This document shows positions 36,706 to 48,560 of a DNA stretch of 64,000 bases, piece by piece. The DNA comes from Amyloporia xantha (lineage: Eukaryota > Basidiomycota > Agaricomycetes > Polyporales > Adustoporiaceae). The notes below the pieces were generated by a model, which was given only the letters and a program-made list of their open reading frames with translations, was not told the DNA's origin and made no database searches. The translations under genes and the position numbers were made by a program. The DNA is taken from NCBI GenBank assembly GCA_036971615.1, contig JAYKKR010000006.1, positions 1,116,001 through 1,180,000 of the forward strand, given 5' to 3'. Position 1 is the first letter of the stretch. The number at the start of each line of letters is the position of its first letter.

Positions 36706-39378
36706 ATGGACCATCTCGCTCTCCCTGCTCTGGTGAGATCAGACTCGATAGAGTCAGGCGTAACTCTGGTCAGCAATACTGGCACTCCTCCCGTTGCAGG
36801 CTCTGAGTCGGATTCCTCTGCACTGCGTTATCGATCGCGATCTCAGTCTCCCAATGCTTTCAAATGCACACCTTTACCGCCCTATCCATTGGCCTGTAGT
36901 GGTCTACCAAACGCCAACATCGCAATTCCGCAGAGTCTGGTTGAGAGTGCTGTCAATGGTAAAGCTTATCCGAGCTCGACATGCAACATTGCAATTCCGT
37001 CCCGCACCGCGACCCCTTTCCACGCAGCGGCAACGCCTGCTGCGCTCCACAACTGTGTTGCGAGACCTGCTCCTGATAATCTGGGCAGATTCAAATTCAA
37101 ACCTACTTCTCCCCTGGAATTCCTAGATCGCCGATACAGACAGAGATGTCGCATGTAGGCTATTGATGAATGAACTTTGAGTTCTGACCTGACACATGGA
37201 TAGTTCCGTACAAGAGCCAGAACGAGAGGAACTAGTGATGATCCCAGCATTAGAGACATCGTTCAAACAGTGAGTTGCACGGATTATAAATATTGTCAGT
37301 TGAGATGTGAACTGAAATTGATTTAGTGACTACCGACGTTCTGACCCATGGATCCCAATGGAGCACCCAGAAGGGCAACTATACTACCGCAAAAACTTGT
37401 TCAATGTAAGAGCCACTAGATAGTAGCTATGCTCGCTTCCCATAACTCAATCTCGTAGAATGTGCCTGTCTACACAGACCTCTTACTGGACATTGCGGAG
37501 AACCTGCAAGATATCGAGATGTTTGCGAGTAGCATATCACGCGAGATCCAGGCGAATATTAGCCAACTGCCCGATGATCTCGAGATCGCTATAGACATCC
37601 GAAGAGAAGATGGCCAGAATGTAGAGTTCTGTTACTACGCTGTCAGCATATCTAAGCGTGCTGTCTTCTGGTTGGAAGAGGTCGAAGCAGAGTTAATCAC
37701 CTCGGGACTGCGTCCTGTGTACGACAAATCTTATCTTAGTGAGTTACCCAAATCAGCTTTGAACATCCTTGTATTCATGCACGGCCCCGCTACACCAAGG
37801 GAATGCAAACGAAGCCCACTTCTGGTATAATACCATTATATTTCATGTATGTACATCGATCCTCCATTCTACGTCTTGATGATAACAAGTCCGTTTTCAG
37901 GAAACACATCACTTATCAATATTATTAATAGGTTGCATATAGGATTGTTTCCCATTGGTCGTCCAGTATCGGAGAAGCTGTTGGATGAGGTCAATGAACA
38001 GCTTGATTTTATAACGTTTGGTAAGTTTCGACCAAACTATGATATAACGCAGATTGATGACAACATTGTTCAGATGCAAAGACGTCAGATGCATCAACCT
38101 CGAGTCCGTATAGCCATGAAGATGTCATGATATTGTCCAATAGTGCAAGAAACATCAAATGTATGATAAGTGCTTCCTATAAATACCCCCTTCTTACTTT
38201 TTCCACAGCTGGCGGAGGGGCAGCGGCAATTTGGATCATAGGTATGCTAAATTTTGCTTGATGTAGTTCACTTTTGCTCATCCGTCTGTAGCGCGGATCA
38301 TGTATATCCTCTGTGAGATTTTCCTTCACACTGAAAGTTAGTACCAGTGTCTGAAATCAGCTCCCGGAAGACTGGGAGAAATATCTCCATTTCCACGGTC
38401 AGCGCGAAGCCCGTCTCGATCGGCGAGAGAGTATCTTCGATGTCACTCCTCACCAGCATTCTTGGGCCTTTTTGATCGTATCCCCACTATTGTTTTATAT
38501 GCCCAATCGATATGTGGACCAATTGACAAAGATCTGGGTCGACCAAACTGTCAATCATGTCCCGTGGAAGAAATTCGTGGCCGGCTTACAGAAAGACTGG
38601 CAGAACTCGATCACTCCGGTATGTTGTTCCTATTCTTGATGACTAGAAATAGCCTCTGATAGATGAGGACCCCAGGCGACGGTCCTTCTGACTGCCAATG
38701 TAGGCCTTTTAGCGGTCAATACGGTCGATACCTCTGGTCCAAGAAATGTTGCGGAGATCGCGAGCTACATTTCTACCTTCCTAAGCCTGGGAAACATCAT
38801 TCTTTGCACAATCTTGGCACGACAGCATGATTCTATCGAGCTCGACACAGCAGCAGGAGCGGTGGGTATATGTACCATTATACCCATTACATAGCAAAGC
38901 TGACGACCGAGGAACCTTTCCAAGGCCGATTATCTCTACAGAAGAACTACGCTTCTTGCAGGAATAGACCTTATAGCGATCACATTCAGCCTTCCAAGTG
39001 CATTGTTTCTGTGGGGGTATGTTCACAATGATAGCACGTCATCATATCATGCCAAGCTTACTGTGTCTTCTCAGAATGGGAACCTTCTATATCGCGATGG
39101 GCTGGGTCTGCTTTGATGGTTCCAACGTATGGACGAGATTTTTGACAGGGACGTTCTTTGTTCTTGTGACGTTATTGACCGCCGCGGTGATTTGCGTTGA
39201 GCTGTGGCCGGCAGACGAAAACGAATATTCCGCGTGGCAACGACTCTTGGCGCGTATCAGAGGTGCAATGCAGGTAAAAGCGCATCCACTACGGGGTCAT
39301 GATTGGAAATGGCTTAGTCGTCGTATAAAAACATTTCTTCATCGTAATCGCGAAAGACAGTCGGATTCCTCTGTATGA
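36706..39378 (+). CDS. HPEG/WW-like multi-pass membrane protein, tandem copy B
   Basis: Exons traced by similarity to copy A: 36706-37154, 37204-37269, 37327-37405, 37459-37738, 37800-37846, 37901-38020, 38074-38160, 38209-38241, 38292-38312, 38361-38618, 38676-38861, 38925-39016 and 39075-39378. Exon lengths of 66, 79, 120, 33, 21, 258, 186 and 92 nt are identical to copy A. Motifs: PWIPMEHPEGQLYYRK, VFWLEEVEAELI, EDWEKYLHFHG, YISTFLSLGNIILCTIL and TAAVICVELWP. The C-terminus is longer and basic. Two joins fail: 37846 to 37901 (off by one base; the alternative GTACAT donor creates TGA), unique to this copy, and 38312 to 38361, the same break as in copy A. The gene may be a pseudogene, or splicing may be unusual. 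Confidence 0.6.
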
Positions 39379-39780
39379 ATTCCTCTGATACTCCTGTTTC
39401 AGTGTTCCAAATGCTTAATGTGTAATGAAAATATTTGTTGTCTTGGTATGTCTCGTTAGCTCTTCAGTCCTCATCTATGATGTGCTGTCGGTCGGATGAC
39501 TGGAGGTACCGGTCCCGATTAGCTCTATTCCCGCTCTTAATGTTTCCTTTGCTGTCCATCTTTCCCTCAGCACTTTCACCCTGGAAAGCCGCCGGGAAAC
39601 GGATTGGGATCAAGTACCATGCTAGCTCACGCTCGAGAATGTCACATTACAACTGCATCAACGAATATCCTAACAGACAAGATGGTAGCTAATATGCCCA
39701 ATGCATGACCGCTCCGATAGCGATACAATGACTTTATCTTCTCTAGCTTCCCCGACAACGAGTTAATCACGTTGGCCCGG
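39379..39780. other. Convergent spacer, copy B to polyketide synthase
   Basis: 402 bases between the stop codons of copy B (+) and the polyketide synthase (-). A frame at 39435-39692 has no features. Nothing else seen. Confidence 0.45.
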
Positions 39781-42700
39781 CTACGCAAGGGTCACTGTTC
39801 TGGATGAGCTTCGCTCTTCGAGATCATTCAGCGTGACATCAGCAAGTAACTGGAGCTGAGAAATGGTCAGGAAAGGACGCAAACCATGCGACAATGAAGC
39901 CGCAGACAACGAATCAAGCCCATATGAGGTGAGTGGAACCTCCCCAGACAAATCTTCAGATGGCATATCCAACACTTTGCAGATAATGTCGCGTAACGTG
40001 ATTCCGGAGCTGGACGATTCTGAATCGGACGGCCTCTCGCTCTCCGGCTCTATTAGTTGATCGAACACGGGCGAGGGTCCTATGTTGTCACGGACAACGC
40101 GCCAGTTGAAGCTAGGTATGTACTCCCCGACGGGTTCTTCCCGTAACTTGCGGATAGCATCCTCGAGACATGTACACAGTTCTAGTGAGATTCAAATTAA
40201 GAATTGAACTTGCTTCACAGTCAATATGCCCTTTCGCCACTCACCGGAAGCCGTCATGCCCCAGCTTACAATATGCTTCATGCGGCTAGCCTGTAATCTG
40301 TCGGCACTGATGGCAACTGCGCTATCCAGGATTGCTGGTACAACCACAGTGAAGCCGTTCCTGAACTTGCGCATGACCCCAGACAAAGCGGTATTTGCAC
40401 TGCAGATCCTGAGACGTCGTCTAGCTTCCCGAAAAATGGTATTTTACGTACCTTGCGTAGTTGGTCTGACCACCATTTCCAAACAAGCCGGAGATCGACG
40501 AAAACGCGATTATGAAATCCAAGGAGGCCAGCGGAATAACTTGTTCGATCACTGCAACAGCACCGACTTTCGCATTGTAAGGAGCAGAGAACGTTTCCGC
40601 TGTTTGAGAGGCAAATGATTTATCAATGAGAATTGCAGAGAGCATCATACAGCCTCCAACCGGATTGGTGCACCGGCTGATCATCTGGGTTGTCGCTTCT
40701 ACAGACAATGCGTCGCACGCCTCTACACGCAAGCGGAGATCAGGTAGGCTTTCAAGATAGTTCAAAAGTCTTCTGGCGACAAAGTCGTGCAATCCTCTCC
40801 TCATGATAGTGTCACGGCCGGAGCGTGACGTAAGCACAATTTCCCGAGCACCTTTCTAGATTGTAGCATGAATATATCAGTGGGAAAGAGGCGCGCGTGG
40901 TAGCTCACCGTGTACATCCAATAAGCTATATGCAGGCCCAAGCTTCCTACTCCTCCAATCAGTAGATATGACTTGTACGGGTCGAATACGTCGTTTGATA
41001 TCGAGATATGGTCGGGGGATGATCCCACAAGGTCTAATGGATCCAAAAATGCTTGCTGGCCCTGCTGACCGAGGGCAAGGGCACAACGAATCGCATCCCC
41101 TAATGACCACGGATCAGTCTCCATGATCTTTGCTAGACCTCGCACAGGGTCATCGTATGAGAACGCATAACTGTGCTCAGCAGCTAGCTCGTCCAACGTG
41201 CTGTCTTTCTCTGAGCCCCACACAACGAAATGGGGTTTTTGAGCGAGTAGTCGTATGTATTCGTTAGTATTGATTGCGGTCGTCGTGGCGGTTATGATCT
41301 TGAACCCGCGCCGGGCGTAGATGTGCACAATCTGTGCTCCGAGCTCAGTGTCTGCGCCAGCCACCAGTATTCTCATATCCTGGAAACGCTCCGGATGTGA
41401 GAATCGAGCAATGCCAATTGCGAGGACAGCTATAGCCGATGCCATGATACATGGTCCTGTATCAACGGTGTCGCAATCAATACCTGGGAGCTCAATCAGA
41501 CTCCCTCGATGAACGACGATGAGATTGGAAAGATCCGAATTGGTGACCCCCGTGACGACGTGCGACGTCCCTTCTACACGACCGAGGAATGCCCAAAATG
41601 GCCCGAGGCCCCGCGCCACGCGTTTCACCTGAACCCGAACGTGGCATTCGTCGGGAAGAGGGTGAATCGTTAAATGCCTGAGGACCAAATTAGAGTAGGC
41701 CCAAGGTAGTTCAGGTGTGAAGACTGTTTGAGGTGAAGGAGCAGTAGTCGGCACTATCCGAGGGACCCGGAGATTTCCTTGAGCATCAATCAAGACCTCA
41801 AATTCGCATTCCGTCTGCGATGATAGGGAATATATCGCACGCGCCCTTTGATCGGAGGTGAGATACGCATCACACACCACGCAATATACAGTCCATGTCT
41901 GGTATTCTCTGCGAAGAGATCGAGTGAAGCCCGTCAAAGCATCACCATCCAGCCCTGATGTGGCAATAAACCACACGGAGAGCTCTGTGAGCGCATCCAG
42001 CTGGAGCACAAGTTTCTGTATGTCCATTTCGGAACCGTGTTTGTACTCGATGAACAGCTGGGGCGGCACATCCATACCACTGCTCAACAGCTTGTGCAAG
42101 GCAGCCGGGCTTCTAATTGATGTGGGGGCATCGTGCAGACCAAATGCATCTGCCCCGTTCATGGACAATGTTGGCATCGGGCCAGAATCATCTCCATGCA
42201 CATAGGACCCATTACAGAGGTGGCTTGACTTCGTCTCATGTCCGTTGATGTTATCTATATGGGACGACCGGGTAGGATCTTTGGTGAGCGGAAGATGTAA
42301 GTCTGTCGTCTCGTGCACGAAGGCAAACCGTTTTCCCGGGGCCGACATCCTGTGGCCGTGCAAGGCTACTTCCAATCCATGAGCGCTGCATAGGCGAACG
42401 CCTTCCTCCGTGACGAGAGTGAGATTGTATACCAGTACGTCTGCAGTCTGCAGTTAACCGCCAGGTTCTTATAAAATACATCGGAAGACCTACCAGGCGT
42501 CCACTTCACGAAGGTACCGTATGTGTAGACGGTTCGTGGAAACGGCTGGTCGAGGAGGGCGCTGTGCACAGTAATGCTCTCGGCCCTGGATGGAAGATAG
42601 TAGGACTCTGGGTCACGGTTGCCCGTTATGAGAGGATGGACGACAAAGTGCATCGCCGCATCTAAGATAGCAGGGTGCAGCCGGTACCGTTCGCAACTGC

Positions 42701-45700
42701 CAGCGCAATGTTCCATCTATCACTGATAATCGTATGGGGATTGAGAACTTACTCGGGCAAATCGTCCATGAAACCTCGCACTTGTACCAACATCTCTTCG
42801 GTTCCGTCCTCATTCAATCCACGACCGCACCACTGAATTCTTCTATATGTCGGCCCGTATCCCGCGAAATTCGCAAAATCATCGTAGAAGCCTAATATGA
42901 TTAGTGAGTTGTGCTGAACAGCGGTATTGTGGGTATACAACTCACCCTTCATATCCAAACCGTCCATACGACCACGGATCGTCTTGATATCAATCGGTGG
43001 AAGTTCATCTCTAGGATCCTTTTCGAACGTCAGATACCCTTTCGCATGGACACGATCATACTGTGAGATTTTTTTCATGAGCAAAGCATAACTATAACTC
43101 CCGGAATCCCGTTTCCTGACCTTGAGCGGCCATGATTTCATGTAGTCCGAGGACGACGCACTGCACACACTCCAGCAAAAACCGTCCTGTCTCACGATTG
43201 CGGGTGTTGGACGTTCGGAGGACAGCGCGAACATGGAGATAAACTCTACATTCCACAACTTTTGAGCACCGAACTCGAGAGCCTAGTATCGTCAGTGGGG
43301 ACATGCAATATACCGTCAATCAACCAAGCCTACCATCTCGATATAAGCTGCTGCAGGGACAATGGGCTCGCCTTTGATGACATGTCCAGCCAGCACAGGA
43401 TGTGACTTGGCGTTCATTTGCAGCTGAGGATAATTCAGGGGCCCATTCCGCCTTTGCATGACCCTCGCAATATGTGCCGTTGGTGCGAAGTAAGGCATGT
43501 CCTTTCGTGCAAGAGGGAATGGCGGTAGCCGAGAATCCTTTGTCTGATCCACGCCACACAGGACATCGAAGTCCACCGTATTACATCCAGCGACAATGAG
43601 CCTTCCAATCGCTTTAAGCAGATCGTGTGGCTCTGTGTTCACCTCGCCTGATTTCGGCCGCCTCAGAGGACAAATGATAGATGTTTCTTGCCCCGTCATG
43701 TCCTTCACGTAGTTCGTGAGGACAGGGTGAGGGCTGAGCTCGACAAAGTTACAGTTCGGATATTTGGATACAATACCCTGAATTGCACTGGCAAATTGGA
43801 CCGGTCCGCGGGTGCTGTCCCAGAAGTACTGCGCATCAAACACTGTATCGAATAGCGCACCGTTCTTGGTAGAGTATGTCGTGACAGCTGGACTCGTCAC
43901 CGGATATTTTGCAAATACGGATTTGACCAGCTCTGCATACAGAGTCTGGCATTGGTCCATCATTGCCGAATGAACAGGGATACGAGTGCGGAGTCGTCTA
44001 GCAAAGACACCGCCAGATGTGGCTCTCTTCACGGCGGCGTCGACATGGGTTCCCAGCCCCGAAAGTGTGATGGCGTTTGGACTGTTAATGCATCCCACGT
44101 CGAGCATGGCGGAGCCGAGTTCTGCATTGACATAAGCAATGAGACTTGCCCCGTCTTCCACAGAGCAGGACAATGCAGCCATCGTACCGCCTGCATCTTC
44201 CATTGCGGCCATGGCTCTGCCTCTGGCAATGGAGAGCTCTAGAGCCATTGCCTTCGAACCCGACCCTGACGCGTAGAGAACCGCGGTTTCTCCGGCTGAG
44301 TGACCAACGACAATATCAGGCCGTATTCCCAAGGCCACCATGGTGTCGAAAAGCGCAATCTGCAGCGTCGTGAGGGCTGGAAGTGTGATCGCAATAGGCC
44401 ATATTTCTTCGAAGGGGTCCTTGTCTAAAACATCGCCAAAGAGACCCGTCTGCGCCACCAGGGATTGCCCGGTCACCTCCCGGTATATAATATCAAGTTC
44501 TGCAACCGTATCGCGGAAGACAGAGCAAGTGCGATACAGATCGCGACCCACTATTTGTAGAGTGGTCAGTCAACACAGGAACAATATCACAGATGGCCGT
44601 CGGGTACATACTGCTGAAATGCTGAGGGCCCTGGCCTGGGAAGACAAATACAATAGGCGGTGTGTTTTTTGGCATAAGAAACGCCTCGCTAAAGGACGAT
44701 AAATTATCGCTCGATGCAATCGCAAATGAACGCCAAGTCATGGACCGAGATCGGCGACCCAATGCCCGAGCCAAAGAGCTGTCTCCTCTTGAATATTGGA
44801 GCGTTTTGAGAGACGATGCTACCTCCGCAGCCGAACGAGGTGAGAGGCCGCCTGCGACTATCAATGAGGGAGCCACAGCATTATCACGCCAAAATGGAGT
44901 AGAAGTCGATGACGGCACAGGCGGGCCTTCGACTACACAATGGCCATTAGCACCTCCTATCCCGGAGCTGGCCATCGCGACTAGAGGTCGTCCAGAGGAT
45001 CGCCGAGATACGAGTGGCTCCACCTCCGTGGGCGCATGAAGCCGGTATTCTTGCCAATGGATAGCTGGATTAAGATTCTTCAGGTTAACATTGGGGGGGA
45101 TGAGCCTCGTCTGGAACATGGCGCAGACTTTGCACAACGACGCAAGGAAAGCAGTAATTTCTAGATGTCTGTGAGTTGTGATGAGTGTTCATCCTGTACA
45201 GTAGTCAAGGAAAGACAAACCCCAGATTACCTTTCACACTACCAACAATTAGGTCATCGTCTCTTTGGAACGCGGCGCCAACCCAGTTCGCTTCGGCGGG
45301 GTCACCCTGGGCGGTTCCTACAAAACAAATCAATAAAAACATTTTGACCATATACCCTTGTCAAAACGTGCCAGTTGCATGTAGTTCAATGTAGTCAACT
45401 TCTTTAGGCGAGCAGCGAGCCTGTAAGAAGGCACGTCTCATCGCCTCTTGTTGCGCAGAAGCCACCGGAGCATTGACGGGCGCCAGAGACCCTGAGGATG
45501 TCACGCCGGTTCCTAGAATCTAATGTCTGCTTTAAGAGATCCATCACGCTGTGAGAGACGTATGCATCGTACCGTTCCATAAATCTTGTCGTTGTCGCGA
45601 AGGGCCGCATCCAGAGGCTTCAGCACCATACAAACAACTCCTTCACCGCGGCCAAACCTTGAAAAGAACGTTAATCAACACCATGGAATTGGGATGCGGC

Positions 45701-46653
45701 CGCACGCACCCATCGGCTGATGCATCGAACGGTTTGCACTTGCCGTCCGATGAAAGGATGCCGCCAAGGCTATATGTGACCCACTCTGCAAATCTATGAT
45801 ACACGCCATGTTCAGCATAGATGCGATTCCGTGATAAACAAACGATGGATATTGTACCTGAGATTGATTTGGGCACCGCCTACCACAGCAGCCTCGCATT
45901 CACCATTATTGAGGGCTTGCACGGCAAGATGAGTGGCATACAAGCTGGAGCTGCAAGCCGTGTCAAGAGCCAACGATGGTCCACGAAGGTCAAGGTGGTA
46001 TGAGACACGATTTGCAACCATTGCCGGTCCCGAGGCAAACGATCCACGAACTTCACCGTCGTCCTGGCAGCCGTCATGAGAACCAATTTCATGCAGGTAG
46101 ACAGAGATACATACGTGCCCAGACACCGCAAACATGTCATGGGCCACCCCAGACATGTAGCAGCCGATGTTCCTTCCTCTGTAGTGAATTCCAGAGTCTA
46201 CCAGGCTGAGGAAACTGGTTTCTATCAGCTTCCTAATGCCAAGGGGCATAAGCCGTGCATCCTTGGTCGTTATGCCGAATTCGAGGTAGTCGATGAGATG
46301 AACGTTTTTGAGAAATGCACCTGTATCTGTCAACACCTGTCCGTGCCCATCCCCTTGGAGCCTTCGACACACCAGGATCAGTACGCTCAATTTGTCACTG
46401 ACACGGAGTGCTCACAGATCAATATTAAACCGATCAATAGGGATCTTCGTGTACGCTTCGCCCTTCTCTAACAGAAACTTGGAAAAATTCTCGTAGTCAA
46501 GATTAGTCGCATTCCAGTCTCCACTCGGGAGCTCTGCGGCGATACCGACCTGGACAGAAGGTGACGATAGTCTGAGAATCACATCTACGGAGAACAATAA
46601 CGTGGACTTACAATAGCGACACCCTCGAACTTGTTTGTGGAAGCTGCGCACAT
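39781..46653 (-). CDS. Type I reducing polyketide synthase, KS-AT-DH-KR-ACP
   Basis: Seventeen minus-strand exons give 1995 residues with every phase kept: 46653-46612, 46549-46416, 46361-46115, 46063-45858, 45793-45710, 45657-45573, 45519-45372, 45317-45221, 45168-44612, 44550-43334, 43282-42946, 42891-42753, 42696-42494, 42440-40909, 40855-40452, 40399-40245 and 40181-39781. Ketosynthase: DTACSSS (Cys near 178), ELHATGT, GNLGHLE. Acyltransferase: GHSAGE (Ser near 618). Dehydratase: HVIKGEPIVP (His near 923) and HPAILDAAMH (Asp near 1110). About 500 structural residues follow, then a ketoreductase with GGVGSLG and YASAN, and an ACP with GLDSLS (Ser near 1953). I see no enoylreductase, methyltransferase or thioesterase. 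All key catalytic residues are present. Expected chemistry: repeated condensation, keto reduction and dehydration, so a conjugated polyene is likely (inference). One intron is GC-AG. Confidence 0.95.
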
Positions 46654-47779
46654 TGAAAATGACTGATAATTAGCAAGTTGTTGGGTGAGGTGGGGTTGTG
46701 TGCGATATCAGGCTGTTTTTAAAGGCTCCTCTGAGCTTGTTCGGAGCACTGGAGAACATTAGCCGCCAGAAGATACTCATACAGGTATCGATAGTGCACC
46801 GGTCACACCATTCGGAGTCTACTACATACCATGACATGGCAATAGAAGGTCAGGATGCAGATAACTCGGATATTGTGTTCCTGATGTGTCTATTAGCAAT
46901 TAGCAAACACTATCATAGGAGGCCAATTATCTGCGAGATCCGATGCTAGGGACAGAACGAATCGCAGCGCTGCAGACTTGAGATGTAGTTGTGTTCCGAA
47001 CTGTCGTATTGACGGTCACATACCGGGCATGCACCTGACTGAACGAGGTTAGAACATATTCCCAGGGCGACCTACAGCGGCCAGCGATGGCTGCTCGGTG
47101 TCGTACACATATGGACTAAGATACTTAAAACTTGTGGCATATCCAGACATATGTATCGGTTACGGATATACAGTGGCACGCTTATAGGGTATACCCCGGT
47201 GGCGGCCCTTGGCGGCCACATTGATTTCCTGATATGACGCCGCCGAGTCCGGCGATGATCGACTCGGGTTCCTTACGCCTCTACATATTTAATTCGCATG
47301 CTGTCTACCTGCGTCAGCTCAGACATTTTGAAGGGAAGTTGTGTCAATATTTTCGGCAGGCAGAATACTCGGCATCAAGGACGTCAGCCTCATGTCTCCC
47401 TTCAATCTCCCTTGCATATTCATTGGCAATTACGCCCACCGTAGGTCCGCCGAAGTTATTACATGCGCATCGGAAGAGGATGCGGTACGTCTGTTTCAGT
47501 TCCATATCAAGCATGCCGTATCGGTGCTTCCTTCTATTCCTTCACAACCTTCTAACACGACCACCTACGTCAACGCCTAGCTAGTAGGAGCGTCTGAACA
47601 TGGGAAGAGCCGTTCCGATACTGAAAAAGGGTCCTCATGATTGCCATACAATGTTCGCCTCCAGAGTCGTACGCTCAGACAAATCTGGCACCTAAATACT
47701 ACCGGCAGAGGAAAGACAAACATCCTTCGCAAGTTCACGTCCGTCGCTCTGGCGGTCACCGTTGTACCGTATCGCCCCA
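46654..47779. other. Divergent spacer, polyketide synthase and ICMT-like gene
   Basis: 1126 bases between two start codons facing away from each other, possibly shared control DNA. Open frames at 47234-47584 and 47341-47580 have no domain and no splice partner. No TATA box stands out. Confidence 0.4.
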
Positions 47780-48560
47780 ATGTCTCTCTGGAAGATACCG
47801 TTCCTCTGCGTGGGTGCATTGAGCACCTACACTTCGTTGACTCCTCCTCAGCCCAAGGTAGCCGCAGCTGAGCGTCCAAATGACATCACCACGTTCGAAC
47901 GAGTCTTTTCTTCGATCGTCAGATTTTATACAGCGGGTTCAAAGGTGCGTAATACATGACCCGCAGTTGTGTATTTCTCTCACGACAAATAATGTGATCC
48001 AGCTCTTCATTTGCTCAGGAGCTCTGCTTGAGATTTCTGTGATACTTGCCAGCAAATATTCCTCCCACCCTCTCTCGCAGAAGATACTCGCGTTATTGGT
48101 CTCCGGTCCGACCTCCCTCACCAGCCACATCGGATTCTCTCCTGGTTTCTTCATAGGCTGCGGTTTCGCAATACTCGGAGGCTACATTCGCTACCAGTGC
48201 TACCGCACCCTCGGCCGCTTCTTCACTTACGAGGTCACGATCCACGACGACCACCGCCTCGTAACTGACGGCCCGTACGCTTACGTCCGCCACCCGAGTT
48301 ATACCAGCAGCATTGCCTGCTGTTCTGGCATGGTCGCCTGCTATTTCAGCCCGGGGGCGTGGCTATGGGAGTGTGGGACCCTGGATACGCCATGGGGCAA
48401 GGTTGCGGCATGGGCCAGTGTTGCACTCTTCTGGACTGCGGTCTTCGCTCTCGGATCCCGTACTTATGTGGAGGATGAACTACTCAGGAAACGCTTTGGG
48501 AAGCAGTGGGATGAATGGGCAAAAAAAGCTCCGTACAGAATGATACCATACGTTTTCTAG
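47780..48560 (+). CDS. Isoprenylcysteine carboxyl methyltransferase (ICMT/Ste14)-like protein
   Basis: Exons 47780-47944 and 48003-48560 join in phase to 240 residues, the normal family length. Several hydrophobic segments are followed by the conserved ICMT core: GGYIRYQCYRTLGRFFTYEV, LVTDGPYAYVRHPSYTS, and near the end EDELLRKRFGKQWDEWAKK, which form the S-adenosylmethionine and substrate site. Known role of the family: methylation of the carboxyl group of prenylated C-terminal cysteine at the ER. Agaricomycetes carry many copies, so this need not be the housekeeping Ste14. It starts 1.1 kb from the polyketide synthase start, divergently; a tailoring role is possible but only inferred from position. 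Confidence 0.85.

Noticed and set aside
37841..39378. Calling copy B a definite pseudogene
   Set aside because: One of its two breaks is shared with copy A and the remaining exons are well kept, so transcript evidence is needed before calling it dead.
42494..42760. 36-nt intron at 42717-42752 in the polyketide synthase
   Set aside because: The next AG downstream gives a 56-nt intron and restores the dehydratase motif in frame, so the longer choice is used.
47234..47584. Two overlapping open frames between the polyketide synthase and ICMT genes
   Set aside because: No domain, no bias and no plausible exon partners.
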